IMG/VR virus record: IMGVR_UViG_3300037584_000565
Span: 1-31,830 of that record
DNA from: a virus
Direction: 5' to 3' (one strand)
DNA: 31,830 nucleotides
Shown here: one piece after another, positions 1-7,157 of the stretch
How positions within the stretch are numbered: the first letter of the stretch is position 1
Layout of the letters: each line of letters starts with the position of its first letter
Translations under genes and position numbers: made by a program
The notes under the pieces: model-generated
Databases searched by the model: none
What the model was told of the DNA's origin: nothing
The model's input: only the letters and a program-made list of their open reading frames with translations

Positions 1-1
1 T

Positions 2-2875
2 ACTCTCCATTGCTCAGATGATGGTTCTGCTAATGGAATTATGTCAAATCAAATTGTCAGAATAACTCCATCTGATGGAAACAATGGAATAAATATAGGC
101 TCAGACGGCACAGATGGGATGATTGGTGTAACTAATAATGATACTGATTTACATTTCTTGTCAAGAACTGGTGGAGTGTATTCTAAAGCTATGACTATTG
201 ATGGAGCAACAGGCAACGCCACATTTGCTGGTAACGTAACTGCATCCAATCTTCCTGAATCAAAATCTACTGGAGAAAGTTTTGCTTTTGGAACAAACGC
301 TGGTAGTGCTTTTCTTGGTGATAGTGTAAATAAAATTAATGTTGCAATTGGTTCTAACGCTGGAACTGCTATGGCTGATTATGGTGGGAATGTATTCATC
401 GGTAAGGACTCAGCTAAATTAAGAACTAGAGGTGATAACAATGTTGCTATAGGAACTAGTGCTGGTGGAGTAGATGGAGATGATTTTGGTGATAAAAATG
501 TTTTTATCGGATTAGATACTGGAAAAAACATAAATAGTATAAATGCAGATTCTAATGTTATGATTGGTAATTCATCAGGTACGGCGAGTACTGTTTCTAT
601 TTCAAATATATTAATTGGAGATAGAAGTGGAAATACACTTACAGATAGTCGAGACAATGTAGCTATAGGAACACTTGCTGGAACAGGGAACGGAGTTACA
701 AATACTACAACTGGAAATGGTGTTTATATAGGATATTATGCACGAAGTAATGCAACAAACGCTAATAATGAAATAGTAATTGGTTCAGAAGCAACTGGTC
801 ATGGAACAGATACAGTTACTATTGGAGATAGCCAAATAACTGGTAATTATTTTAATGGTGATGTAATTATTAAAAGTGTACAAGGTAACGATAATCCAGC
901 TACTATTAATCTATGGTCGCCAGATACATCAATTGTTGCAGATGATACATTTGGAACTATAATAGGACAAGCAAGTGATTCAGGTGGTAGTCCTCCATAT
1001 ACTGGAGCTAAAATAGAATTTAATGCAGATGCTACATGGGATACAGGCACTCCTACTTATCACGCTAGTAGAATAGATTTCTTTACACAAAGTAATGCTG
1101 GAGCAGATGCTTTAGCAAGTCCAAGAATGACAATTGACAGTTCAGGTAACTCTACATTTGCTGGTAATATAACTGTTAATGGTGATACTCTTTCAGTTGT
1201 TAAATCTAATAATAATGCTTTTTTAAAAATTGAATCTACTGATGGTGGTGAAGCAATTTTTGAAATGAGAGCAACTACAAACAGGACAAACCAAATTAGA
1301 TTTTTTGAAGGAGCTACTCAAAGAGGTTCTATTGTTTACGCTCATGCATCTCAATCTCTAACATTTAACACAGGAGATAGTGCAACATCTAAATTAGTTC
1401 TTGATGACAACTCACGAATCTCACTAAGTAATAATGATAGTGGTACATCTAATACTGTTTTTGGAAAACTAGCTGGTAATGCATTAGCGAGTGGTGGAGA
1501 TGAAAATGTACTCATCGGAGACAATGCTGGAAATGACCTTACTACTGGAGATAAAAATGTAATTATAGGCTCTGAAGCTGGAGATAATTTAACTTTAGGA
1601 ACAAGAAGTGTAGCAATTGGTTCACGAGCTTTAGGTTCGGAAGATGTAGGAGATAGGTCAATAGCTATTGGCTTTAGTTCTTTATTTTCTCAAAACTCAG
1701 ATTCCAACAATGAATCAACTCGCAATATAGGAATTGGTACAGAAGCTGGATTTTACAATATAACTGGTCAAGATAATACATTTATAGGCAACCAAGCTGG
1801 AATGGGTGCAAGTGGGCAAAGCAATAGTGGTAATACGGCAATAGGAAGTTCAAGTTTAAATGCAATTACTGATGGAGCAAATAATGTAGCTATAGGTTAT
1901 CAAAGTGGAGATTCAATTACAACAGAAAGTAATTGTACTTTAATTGGAAAGAGTGCTGGGAGTGCTATAAATAATGCAACTGCAAATGGAGCGACTGGCG
2001 TTGGAAGTGGTGCTTTATTGAAACTTACAAATGGTAGATATAATACTGCTGTTGGTTATCAAGCTTCATCTGAAAATTTGATTGGATGGAAAAATACTTC
2101 TTTTGGTTATCAGGCTTTGTATTCTGCTTTAAATGATGGAAATACTGGTATTGGATACAGGGCTGGCACATCCTTGACTTCAGGTACTAACAATGTAGCA
2201 ATTGGTTCAGATGCCTTAGACGGAATGTTAACTGGTGTTAAGAATACATCAATTGGTGCTGAGTCTATGGGTAGTGCGGATGGTGCTGAGGAACAGAATG
2301 TTGCTATTGGATATAAAGCAATGTTCAACAATAATAACGGTTCAAGTAATACATGTATAGGCTCAGGAACACTTTTATCAACTGCCGCTGGTCAAGGTCA
2401 AATTGCAATTGGTAGAGATGTTGCGTGTATAGCTAATGAAACAGTTACAATAGGATTTGGAAGTAATGTAGCATCATTAGGGTTAGATGGTAGTGACACA
2501 TCTTGGGCGGCTTCATCAGACGAAAGATTAAAAGAAAATATTGCAGATGCTACTGCTGGTTTAGATGTTATTAATGACTTAAGACCAGTTACATATAATT
2601 GGAAAAAAGCAAAAGATATAGATAAGTCTATGCCTCAATATAAAGATTCTGATGAGCCAGTATTAGGTAAAGAATATGGAGAATCATTGCATGGTTTTAT
2701 TGCTCAAGAAGTAAAAGTAGTAATAGATAAGCACGATAGCCTTAAAGAAGGTTTTAAGATGTGGAAACAATCAGATGATGGCACTCAAACAATAGCTGAT
2801 GGAAACCTTATTCCAATATTAGTAAAAGCAGTACAAGAACTATCTGCAAAAGTAAAAGAATTAGAAAGTAAATAA
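2..2875 (+). CDS. Tail fibre/spike, C-terminal part, with S74 intramolecular chaperone (5' partial)
   Basis: This is the distal part of a trimeric receptor-binding fibre. The frame is open from base 2, so the ATG at 41 is internal and the gene enters from outside the window. Two long blocks (about 332-833 and 1448-2483) carry some thirty copies of a degenerate NVAIGxxAG motif, as in the left-handed beta-roll heads of YadA-type trimeric adhesins. Between them lie shaft-like stretches with MTIDSSGN and TFAGNIT motifs. The C-terminus holds a Peptidase_S74 intramolecular chaperone: SDERLKENI, with the expected nucleophile Ser at 2516-2518 and Lys at 2531-2533, predicted to cleave just before that Ser after trimer folding. 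The gene ends in a short coiled coil. Bases 417-2875 probably continue the gene that starts at 30792. The fibre/chaperone call is secure; the receptor is unknown. Confidence 0.88.
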   Translation, partial: TLHCSDDGSANGIMSNQIVRITPSDGNNGINIGSDGTDGMIGVTNNDTDLHFLSRTGGVYSKAMTIDGATGNATFAGNVTASNLPESKSTGESFAFGTNAGSAFLGDSVNKINVAIGSNAGTAMADYGGNVFIGKDSAKLRTRGDNNVAIGTSAGGVDGDDFGDKNVFIGLDTGKNINSINADSNVMIGNSSGTASTVSISNILIGDRSGNTLTDSRDNVAIGTLAGTGNGVTNTTTGNGVYIGYYARSNATNANNEIVIGSEATGHGTDTVTIGDSQITGNYFNGDVIIKSVQGNDNPATINLWSPDTSIVADDTFGTIIGQASDSGGSPPYTGAKIEFNADATWDTGTPTYHASRIDFFTQSNAGADALASPRMTIDSSGNSTFAGNITVNGDTLSVVKSNNNAFLKIESTDGGEAIFEMRATTNRTNQIRFFEGATQRGSIVYAHASQSLTFNTGDSATSKLVLDDNSRISLSNNDSGTSNTVFGKLAGNALASGGDENVLIGDNAGNDLTTGDKNVIIGSEAGDNLTLGTRSVAIGSRALGSEDVGDRSIAIGFSSLFSQNSDSNNESTRNIGIGTEAGFYNITGQDNTFIGNQAGMGASGQSNSGNTAIGSSSLNAITDGANNVAIGYQSGDSITTESNCTLIGKSAGSAINNATANGATGVGSGALLKLTNGRYNTAVGYQASSENLIGWKNTSFGYQALYSALNDGNTGIGYRAGTSLTSGTNNVAIGSDALDGMLTGVKNTSIGAESMGSADGAEEQNVAIGYKAMFNNNNGSSNTCIGSGTLLSTAAGQGQIAIGRDVACIANETVTIGFGSNVASLGLDGSDTSWAASSDERLKENIADATAGLDVINDLRPVTYNWKKAKDIDKSMPQYKDSDEPVLGKEYGESLHGFIAQEVKVVIDKHDSLKEGFKMWKQSDDGTQTIADGNLIPILVKAVQELSAKVKELESK
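290..416 (+). repeat. 127-bp exact direct repeat, left copy
   Basis: These 127 bases are identical to 31704-31830, the last bases of the window. Both copies are in the same reading frame of a tail-fibre gene. Upstream of 290 the two sequences diverge, first only at synonymous third positions and then completely. The exact match stopping at the sequence end suggests circular closure or an assembly-graph junction. Confidence 0.95.
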
Positions 2876-2892
2876 CAAACAAGGAGTCCAAC

Positions 2893-3102
2893 ATGGCAAA
2901 AAAAGAAAAGAAGCCAGTCTTGAACTTAGATGATAAAGAGTATATCATTGAGGATATGACTGATGAGCAAAAAATGATGGTAAATCATATTAACGACATT
3001 CAGAACAAGCAGAATAGTAATCAGTTTATTGCTGACCAATTGTCTGTTGGTAAAGAGGCGTTTATCAATATGCTCAGAGAATCATTAGCTAAGGAAAAGT
3101 AA
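2893..3102 (+). CDS. Small acidic phage protein (DUF6447-like?)
   Basis: This is a 69-aa hydrophilic protein with no signal peptide or membrane segment. The N-terminus is lysine-rich (MAKKEKKP), followed by LDDKEYIIEDMTDEQK and a Gln/Asn-rich helical stretch. The DxKEYxxxDMTDEQ pattern resembles small marine-phage proteins with a DGKEYxLDxLSDEAK consensus (DUF6447-like), a resemblance recalled rather than searched. A good ribosome binding site (AAGGAG at 2881) supports the ATG at 2893. It follows the fibre gene by 17 bp and overlaps the next gene by one base. Its function is unknown; a place beside the fibre could mean a fibre-assembly helper, but nothing in the sequence proves this. Confidence 0.72.
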   Translation: MAKKEKKPVLNLDDKEYIIEDMTDEQKMMVNHINDIQNKQNSNQFIADQLSVGKEAFINMLRESLAKEK

Positions 3103-3392
3103 TGCTAGTAAGGAAATGCGCTCAAAATCACGATATAGCTATTTTCAAGAATACTAAACCAAATATGGTAAAGAAAATTCTAATGGCAGATGAATCCTTA
3201 ATAACTATCACTTATCCTAATTCTAAAGATTACTTTGTTTTGGTAGATGGTGAAATAGTGAAAAGGACTGACTCATTCCAAACTGCTGAAGAGTGTTATT
3301 TGGAAGAGAAAGGAAAAAAGAATATTGGTGGTCATGGGCGCATTGACATTGTAAAACATAAACTAATTGAAAATATAGTGACAGATAGATGA
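3102..3392 (+). CDS. Hypothetical protein, 96 aa
   Basis: I do not recognise this protein. It is soluble and mixed alpha/beta in appearance, with a central hydrophobic strand-like run (ESLITITYPNSKDYFVLVDG) and a lysine-rich C-terminal half. There are two cysteines but no metal-binding pattern. Its ATG overlaps the stop of the preceding 69-aa gene (TAATG), so it is probably translationally coupled to it. It lies between the fibre gene and the membrane-protein cluster. Confidence 0.65.
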   Translation: MLVRKCAQNHDIAIFKNTKPNMVKKILMADESLITITYPNSKDYFVLVDGEIVKRTDSFQTAEECYLEEKGKKNIGGHGRIDIVKHKLIENIVTDR

Positions 3393-3434
3393 ACAAAATA
3401 ATAAAGAAAATAAATGGAGACTTTGAAGTTGTAT

Positions 3435-3662
3435 ATGAAGATAGTAATGCAAGTTATAATATTAAGTTTAATTATATCTATGTTGGGTAGTTGCTCAAAT
3501 GGTTGGTCAGTAGGCAACCTTTCTGAAGATTCAACTATGTATTCATATATAGAAATTATAGATGAAGATTCTACAAGTCATTTTTATGCAGATAAAGTAA
3601 GAATTAATTCTGACAATTGGTGTTTTACACATAGTAGATGGGAAACAATAAGGAAGAAATGA
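3435..3662 (+). CDS. Small lipoprotein, o-spanin candidate
   Basis: From the ATG at 3435 the product is 75 aa and starts with a short positive n-region (MKIVMQ), a hydrophobic core and the lipobox LGSC. It should therefore be cleaved by signal peptidase II and lipidated on Cys. The mature part is about 56 aa, acidic then Trp/Arg-rich at the end. An in-frame ATG at 3414 exists, but the start at 3435 has GAAG six bases upstream and gives a proper lipoprotein signal. It overlaps the next gene by ATGA. A phage lipoprotein directly before a membrane-anchored coiled-coil protein suggests an outer-membrane spanin; it lacks the proline richness of Rz1, so a superinfection-exclusion lipoprotein is the alternative. 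Confidence 0.62.
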   Translation: MKIVMQVIILSLIISMLGSCSNGWSVGNLSEDSTMYSYIEIIDEDSTSHFYADKVRINSDNWCFTHSRWETIRKK

Positions 3663-3979
3663 GTGAGGTCAAGACTGCAAGAAGTTACAGAAGTGGCATT
3701 GTGGATGATAATGCCGTTATTAGTCTTAACCTTAAATGGCTTGGGCAACTTTGTATTTTGGCTTCAGTCTTGGGTTGGTCAGGATACAAACTACTTGATA
3801 GGTTGGAAGATGTTGAGAAAAAACTTGATGAACAACATTTACAGATTGGAGACTTACTTAATAAGCAGATTCTTGAAGAGCAGATAAAAAGGCAAGAGTT
3901 AGAAGAAAAGATAAATTTTTATGAAAAAGAATTTAATATAAATCCACTTTCGTGGGGTAAAAAAAGGAAAAGAAAATAA
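3659..3979 (+). CDS. Membrane-anchored coiled-coil protein, i-spanin candidate
   Basis: The product is 106 aa from the ATG at 3659, which overlaps the lipoprotein stop (ATGA) and has AGGAAG just upstream; a longer frame from 3638 lacks this support. After about 25 soluble residues there is one membrane segment (about 26-44), then a heptad-rich coiled coil to about residue 94 and a basic end (NPLSWGKKRKRK). One membrane anchor followed by a coiled coil is the architecture of Rz-type inner-membrane spanins, and the gene sits next to a lipoprotein. The strongly basic tail is not typical of Rz and could bind DNA or the membrane instead. Spanin is a structural guess, not a homology call. Confidence 0.6.
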   Translation: MSEVKTARSYRSGIVDDNAVISLNLKWLGQLCILASVLGWSGYKLLDRLEDVEKKLDEQHLQIGDLLNKQILEEQIKRQELEEKINFYEKEFNINPLSWGKKRKRK

Positions 3980-4335
3980 TGGGTGCTGAAGCATTACTGG
4001 ATAGTTATATGACATTAGGAGCTTCAGGGTTTTGTGTAGTCTTCTTGGGGTATATGCTTATAAATCTTGTAAAAAGTCAAAAAGCACAAGATGGAGAATT
4101 GGAAACCATTAGAGAAAATATTAGTAAGATGAGTGAGGTGATTTCTAACTCACAGTCTATTATTTTAAAGTTAGTAGATAAAACTCAAAGAATTAATGAA
4201 CAACAATCTGATGAGAGAAATAGAAGACATGAGAGTCTTATGCAGTCACATCAAAGTCTACTGAAAGAGTTTGATGATGTGAGTGATAAAATTTCATACA
4301 TCTCAGGAAGAATAAATGGGAATAGCAGACCATAA
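3979..4335 (+). CDS. Membrane protein with long coiled coil, holin-like candidate
   Basis: The product is 118 aa. A hydrophobic segment at about residues 12-32 (GASGFCVVFLGYMLINLV) is followed by KSQK and about 80 residues of charged coiled coil. This N-terminal-anchor layout resembles BhlA/UviB-type holin-like proteins, though it is longer. The ATG overlaps the previous stop (TAATG), and the next gene overlaps this one in the same way, so the block is translated as one coupled unit. A second spanin-like component is the other reasonable reading. No catalytic motif is present. Confidence 0.55.
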   Translation: MGAEALLDSYMTLGASGFCVVFLGYMLINLVKSQKAQDGELETIRENISKMSEVISNSQSIILKLVDKTQRINEQQSDERNRRHESLMQSHQSLLKEFDDVSDKISYISGRINGNSRP

Positions 4336-4547
4336 TGGAAAACAAAGAATATAGAACAGTCTATGCAAGACATGATGAAAAATTAAAAAATATTTATTCT
4401 ACTTTAAACAGAATAGAGAAACACTTAGCTAAGTTAAATGGTTCTGTGGGAAGACATGAAGTAAGTATTGCTAAGATGCAAGTTTGGGGAGGTGTTGCAT
4501 TAGTAACATTTCCAATAATCGTAAACACAATAATGGGGTTAATATAA
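4335..4547 (+). CDS. XhlA-like small membrane protein (lysis accessory/holin candidate)
   Basis: The product is 70 aa: an amphipathic coiled-coil N-terminus (about 1-48, with RIEKHLAKLNG and GRHEVSIAKMQ) followed by a single C-terminal membrane segment (WGGVALVTFPIIVNTIMGLI). This order is the signature of haemolysin XhlA-type phage proteins, membrane-associated partners of holins. It is coupled by TAATG to the genes on both sides. With its neighbours it makes a block of three small coiled-coil membrane proteins about 1 kb upstream of an endolysin candidate, which supports a lysis role. Confidence 0.6.
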   Translation: MENKEYRTVYARHDEKLKNIYSTLNRIEKHLAKLNGSVGRHEVSIAKMQVWGGVALVTFPIIVNTIMGLI

Positions 4548-4723
4548 TGTTAAAAAAAATGATAGCAGATGAATTATTAGGTAATGAAACAAAAGATGAA
4601 TTAATTGCAGAATTAAATAAGTCTATTGACATACCTATAATTAGTGAAAAAACTGAAAAAGCTATATTAGAAGCACTTTGGAAAATTATTAAAAAAGTTT
4701 TGCTCACTAAATTAGGAGTCTAA
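4547..4723 (+). CDS. Hypothetical protein, 58 aa
   Basis: The ATG at 4547 overlaps the stop of the preceding gene (TAATG), which fixes the start better than upstream in-frame alternatives inside that gene. The product is a small helical protein: MLKKMIADELLGNET, a charged middle, then an amphipathic C-terminus (ALWKIIKKVLLTKLGV). It has no membrane-length hydrophobic run. Similar 55-65 aa proteins follow holin-like genes in marine phages as far as I recall, but I know of no function. Confidence 0.55.
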   Translation: MLKKMIADELLGNETKDELIAELNKSIDIPIISEKTEKAILEALWKIIKKVLLTKLGV

Positions 4724-4725
4724 AT

Positions 4726-5037
4726 ATTAAAGACCCTAGATTAAAAAGATTTGGGTTAAAGGGATATAATAAACCCAAAAGAACACCTAGACATAAGACT
4801 AAAAGTCATGTTGTTTTGGCTAAATTTAAACAGTCAGGTAGGATGAAGACTAAATTAATTAGATTTGGTCAACAGAATGTAAGGACTAATCAGACAGTAG
4901 GTCAAAGAAGAGCATTTAAATCTCGCCATGCTAAGTCAATTGCAAAGGGTAAGAGCAGTGCGGCTTATTGGTCAAATCGTGTTAAATGGAGTCCTAGTAA
5001 GACTAAATCTAAATCTATGAAATGGAAAAAAGGGTAA
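4726..5037 (+). CDS. Basic marine-phage protein (DUF6321-like), probable ATT start
   Basis: The product is 103 aa and very rich in Lys and Arg. Its N-terminus reads KDPRLKRFGLKGYNKPKRTP, then KSHVVLAKFK, IRFGQQN and SFKxRHAKxIAxGKxSAAYWSNxVKW-like sequence, a pattern I recall from DUF6321 proteins of cyanophages and pelagiphages. The conserved beginning lies upstream of the first conventional start (TTG at 4816). The frame opens only after a stop at 4708-4710 and has no ATG, GTG or TTG before 4816. AGGAG at 4714-4718 sits seven bases before ATT at 4726, so initiation at AUU is likely. A sequencing error in an ATG is the alternative. The function is unknown; nucleic-acid binding is plausible from charge. 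Confidence 0.72.
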   Translation: MKDPRLKRFGLKGYNKPKRTPRHKTKSHVVLAKFKQSGRMKTKLIRFGQQNVRTNQTVGQRRAFKSRHAKSIAKGKSSAAYWSNRVKWSPSKTKSKSMKWKKG

Positions 5038-5040
5038 TCT

Positions 5041-5214
5041 ATGAAAATAAAAGGTGTTGATTTAAGTGGATTGACTAAAAGACAAGTTTCAGCTATGAGA
5101 AGACATTCTAAACATCATACGGCTAAGCATTTGAAATCAATGGTAAGAGCTATGAAAAAAGGAAAGACATTTACTCAATCTCATACAATAGCTCAAAAGA
5201 AAGTAGGAAGGTAG
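5041..5214 (+). CDS. Small basic protein, 57 aa
   Basis: This short gene runs from ATG at 5041 to TAG at 5212-5214. The product starts MKIKGVDLSGLTKRQVSAMR and continues with many His, Lys and Arg residues (RRHSKHHTAKHL, MKKGKTFTQSH). I recall near-identical small proteins beside DUF6321- and DUF5872-like genes in marine phages. It has no cysteine, so it is not a zinc finger. The stop overlaps the GTG of the next gene (TAGTG). It is the middle member of three adjacent strongly basic proteins. Confidence 0.7.
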   Translation: MKIKGVDLSGLTKRQVSAMRRHSKHHTAKHLKSMVRAMKKGKTFTQSHTIAQKKVGR

Positions 5215-5612
5215 TGGCTACTGCAGTTAAAACTAAACCTAAATTATGGAAAAGAATTGTCTCTTCTGTTAAGGCTGGTAATAAGGGAGGAAGAAAAGGA
5301 CAATGGTCTGCTCGCAAGAGTCAATTAGCAGTTCAGAGATATAAGAAGGCTGGTGGTGGGTATAGAGGTAAAAAGTCTAGTAAGAACTCTTTATCTAAAT
5401 GGTCAAAACAGAAATGGGGTTATATTACAAAAAGTGATGTTAAGAAACCAAGAGCTAAAAGAGGAAGGTATTTACCTGAATCAGTTAGAAAGAAATTGAC
5501 ACCTAGTCAAAAAGCTTATGAGAATAGAAAGAAAAGAAAAGCTACTGCTAAAGGTAAGCAGAGAGCTAAATATTCAAGGAAAACGGCTACAAAAGTCAGG
5601 AGGTCTAGATGA
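5214..5612 (+). CDS. Highly basic DUF5872-like protein
   Basis: The product is 132 aa, starting at GTG 5214 with AGGAAGG upstream and overlapping the previous stop. It contains GGRKGQWSARKSQLAVQRYK, then SLSKWSKQKWGY, the pattern of the DUF5872 family found in marine phages and some large eukaryotic viruses. The final third is nearly all Lys, Arg, Ser and Thr. The extreme positive charge suggests binding to DNA or to acidic surfaces; a packaged DNA-binding protein or a host-takeover factor are both possible. It overlaps the endolysin candidate by 4 bp. Confidence 0.74.
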   Translation: MATAVKTKPKLWKRIVSSVKAGNKGGRKGQWSARKSQLAVQRYKKAGGGYRGKKSSKNSLSKWSKQKWGYITKSDVKKPRAKRGRYLPESVRKKLTPSQKAYENRKKRKATAKGKQRAKYSRKTATKVRRSR

Positions 5613-6100
5613 TATATCAATTGCAAATGTTTTCTTTAATTAAGGATACATTGGAGGACATGGGTCATAAGTATTATTCACATGAAGCTATGATGTTGGT
5701 GTATAATACAGGGTTAGTTGAATCTAAATATAAATACCTTATGCAAAAGGGAGGCAATAACATAGCTAGAGGGTTTTTTCAATGTGAGCCATGGGTTGCA
5801 GTTTCTGTTTGTAAAGATTACTTACAATACAGAGATGATTTAATGAAAAAAGTTGCTGAAGTTTGTTATTTAGATTGGAAATATTTTATAAATCCAACAG
5901 AATTAGATTGGAAGAAAATATTGACAACAAATATTACTGCACAGATAGTTTTTTGTAGGTTGCACTATTGGAGAGTCCCTAAAAAACTACCTAAAACAAT
6001 AGATGAACAGGCTCTATATTGGAAAAAATGGTATAATACAGAAAAAGGTGCTGGGACTGTAGAACATTTTAAGGAAATTGTTAATGATTCAGAAAGATAA
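5609..6100 (+). CDS. Probable endolysin (lysozyme/transglycosylase-like)
   Basis: The 163-aa product has the layout of a small family of phage lysozyme-like proteins: a helix followed by NTGLVESKYKYLMQKGG, with Glu38 as the likely catalytic acid, then ARGFFQCEPW where family members have a GxxQxEP motif, and a C-terminal YWKKWYNTEKGAGT signature. It has no signal peptide, so release would need a holin, and holin-like genes lie 1-2 kb upstream. The start overlaps the preceding DUF5872-like gene (ATGA), with AGGAGG upstream. The lytic role is inferred from recalled family resemblance and context; the exact bond cut cannot be read from the sequence. Confidence 0.62.
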   Translation: MIYQLQMFSLIKDTLEDMGHKYYSHEAMMLVYNTGLVESKYKYLMQKGGNNIARGFFQCEPWVAVSVCKDYLQYRDDLMKKVAEVCYLDWKYFINPTELDWKKILTTNITAQIVFCRLHYWRVPKKLPKTIDEQALYWKKWYNTEKGAGTVEHFKEIVNDSER

Positions 6101-7157
6101 TATCACAAAATTTTACAAAAATGAGCATGGTTTTCTTATGGGTTGTCCTCAATGTTTGTCTCCTAATTTAAGTAAGGCTGGTGTCCAATCTTTTGTAAAT
6201 AAAGAAGATAAGCAAAAGTATAAATGTAAAGAGTGTGGAGTTGTATCACATACATTAAGAGAATTAAAAGATGATAACACCTTTGAAGTTCCTTCAGCAA
6301 AACCTGAACCTGAAATGTCTGTTGATGATATTATTAAATACAGAGTAAAGAAGTTTAAAATTAAAAACAATGTTCAGGAATATTACAACCTCACTCATGT
6401 CAATATAAATATTGATGGTGTAATAGGAATATGTCATTTTGGAGACCCTCATGTTGATGATGATGGTACTGATTTAGGTGAATTATTTGGAATATGTGAT
6501 GTCATTAAAAATACAGAAGGAATGTTTGCTGGTAATTTAGGTGATGTTCAGAATAATTGGGTTGGTAGATTAGCCGCTCTTTATAGTCAACAGAGTACAA
6601 CTGCAAAAGAGTCATGGAAACTAACAGAATACTTTTTAAACAAACTACCATGGCTTTATTTAGTAGGTGGAAATCATGATGTTTGGTCAGGTGATGGTGA
6701 CCCTATAGAATTTATAATGAGAGGTAACACTAGAACCACTTATGCAAATCATGGAGTGAGGCTAAATTTAAACTTTCCAAATAAATCATCTGTAAGGGTA
6801 AATGCAAGACATACTTTTAAGGGCAACTCAATGTGGAACTCTGCTCATGGTGTCAGTAAAGCTATTCAAATGGGTTGGAGAGACCACATAGTAACGGCTG
6901 GGCACACTCATGTTTCTGGCTATCAAGTTTTAAAAGACCCAGCATCAGGGTTAATTTCTCATGCCCTACAAGTTGCATCTTTTAAAAGAATGGATGAGTA
7001 TGCAAATAGATTAGGACTAGATGATAAGAATATTTTTAATTGTCCAGTTACAATAATAGACCCTAAATATTCAGATGATGATAATAGAAAAATAACAACA
7101 ATATTTAACCCTTATGAGGCGGCAGAATATCTAAAATGGAAAAGGTCACAGAAATAA
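6084..7157 (+). CDS. Calcineurin-like metallophosphoesterase with N-terminal zinc ribbon
   Basis: The 357-aa product carries the metallophosphoesterase metal-site motifs in order: GDPHVD (Asp121, His123), NLGDVQNNW (Asp154), GGNHD (196-199), a lone His243 and GHTH (273-276). Ahead of this domain is a zinc ribbon, CPQC (21-24) with CKEC (48-51), so the enzyme probably docks on nucleic acid or protein. The expected reaction is hydrolysis of phosphomono- or phosphodiesters with two metal ions; the substrate is unknown. ATG 6084 is preferred over TTG 6078 because AAGGA at 6071 is then eight bases away. It overlaps the endolysin candidate by 17 bp. Similar fusions occur in marine phages as far as I recall. 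Confidence 0.86.
   Translation: MIQKDNITKFYKNEHGFLMGCPQCLSPNLSKAGVQSFVNKEDKQKYKCKECGVVSHTLRELKDDNTFEVPSAKPEPEMSVDDIIKYRVKKFKIKNNVQEYYNLTHVNINIDGVIGICHFGDPHVDDDGTDLGELFGICDVIKNTEGMFAGNLGDVQNNWVGRLAALYSQQSTTAKESWKLTEYFLNKLPWLYLVGGNHDVWSGDGDPIEFIMRGNTRTTYANHGVRLNLNFPNKSSVRVNARHTFKGNSMWNSAHGVSKAIQMGWRDHIVTAGHTHVSGYQVLKDPASGLISHALQVASFKRMDEYANRLGLDDKNIFNCPVTIIDPKYSDDDNRKITTIFNPYEAAEYLKWKRSQK

Noticed and set aside
1-416. Fibre variation by a diversity-generating retroelement or an invertase switch
   Set aside because: No reverse transcriptase, invertase or inverted copies are present; the two versions are in the same orientation.
290-416. 127-bp repeat as a true terminal repeat of linear virion DNA
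   Set aside because: The left copy is internal (289 bases precede it) and it lies inside a coding region, so an assembly junction or permutation is simpler.
49-2331. Several reverse-strand open frames across the fibre gene
   Set aside because: They are antisense shadows of the low-complexity fibre repeats, lack ribosome binding sites and have implausible Pro/Leu/Ser-rich products.
3389-3490. 33-aa frame overlapping the lipoprotein start
   Set aside because: It begins with ATGA coupling but has no ribosome binding site and overlaps most of the lipoprotein signal region, which has better support.
3663-3887. 74-aa alternative frame inside the coiled-coil membrane gene
   Set aside because: It starts one frame over without a ribosome binding site and has no coherent features; the 3659 frame is coupled and has the coiled coil.
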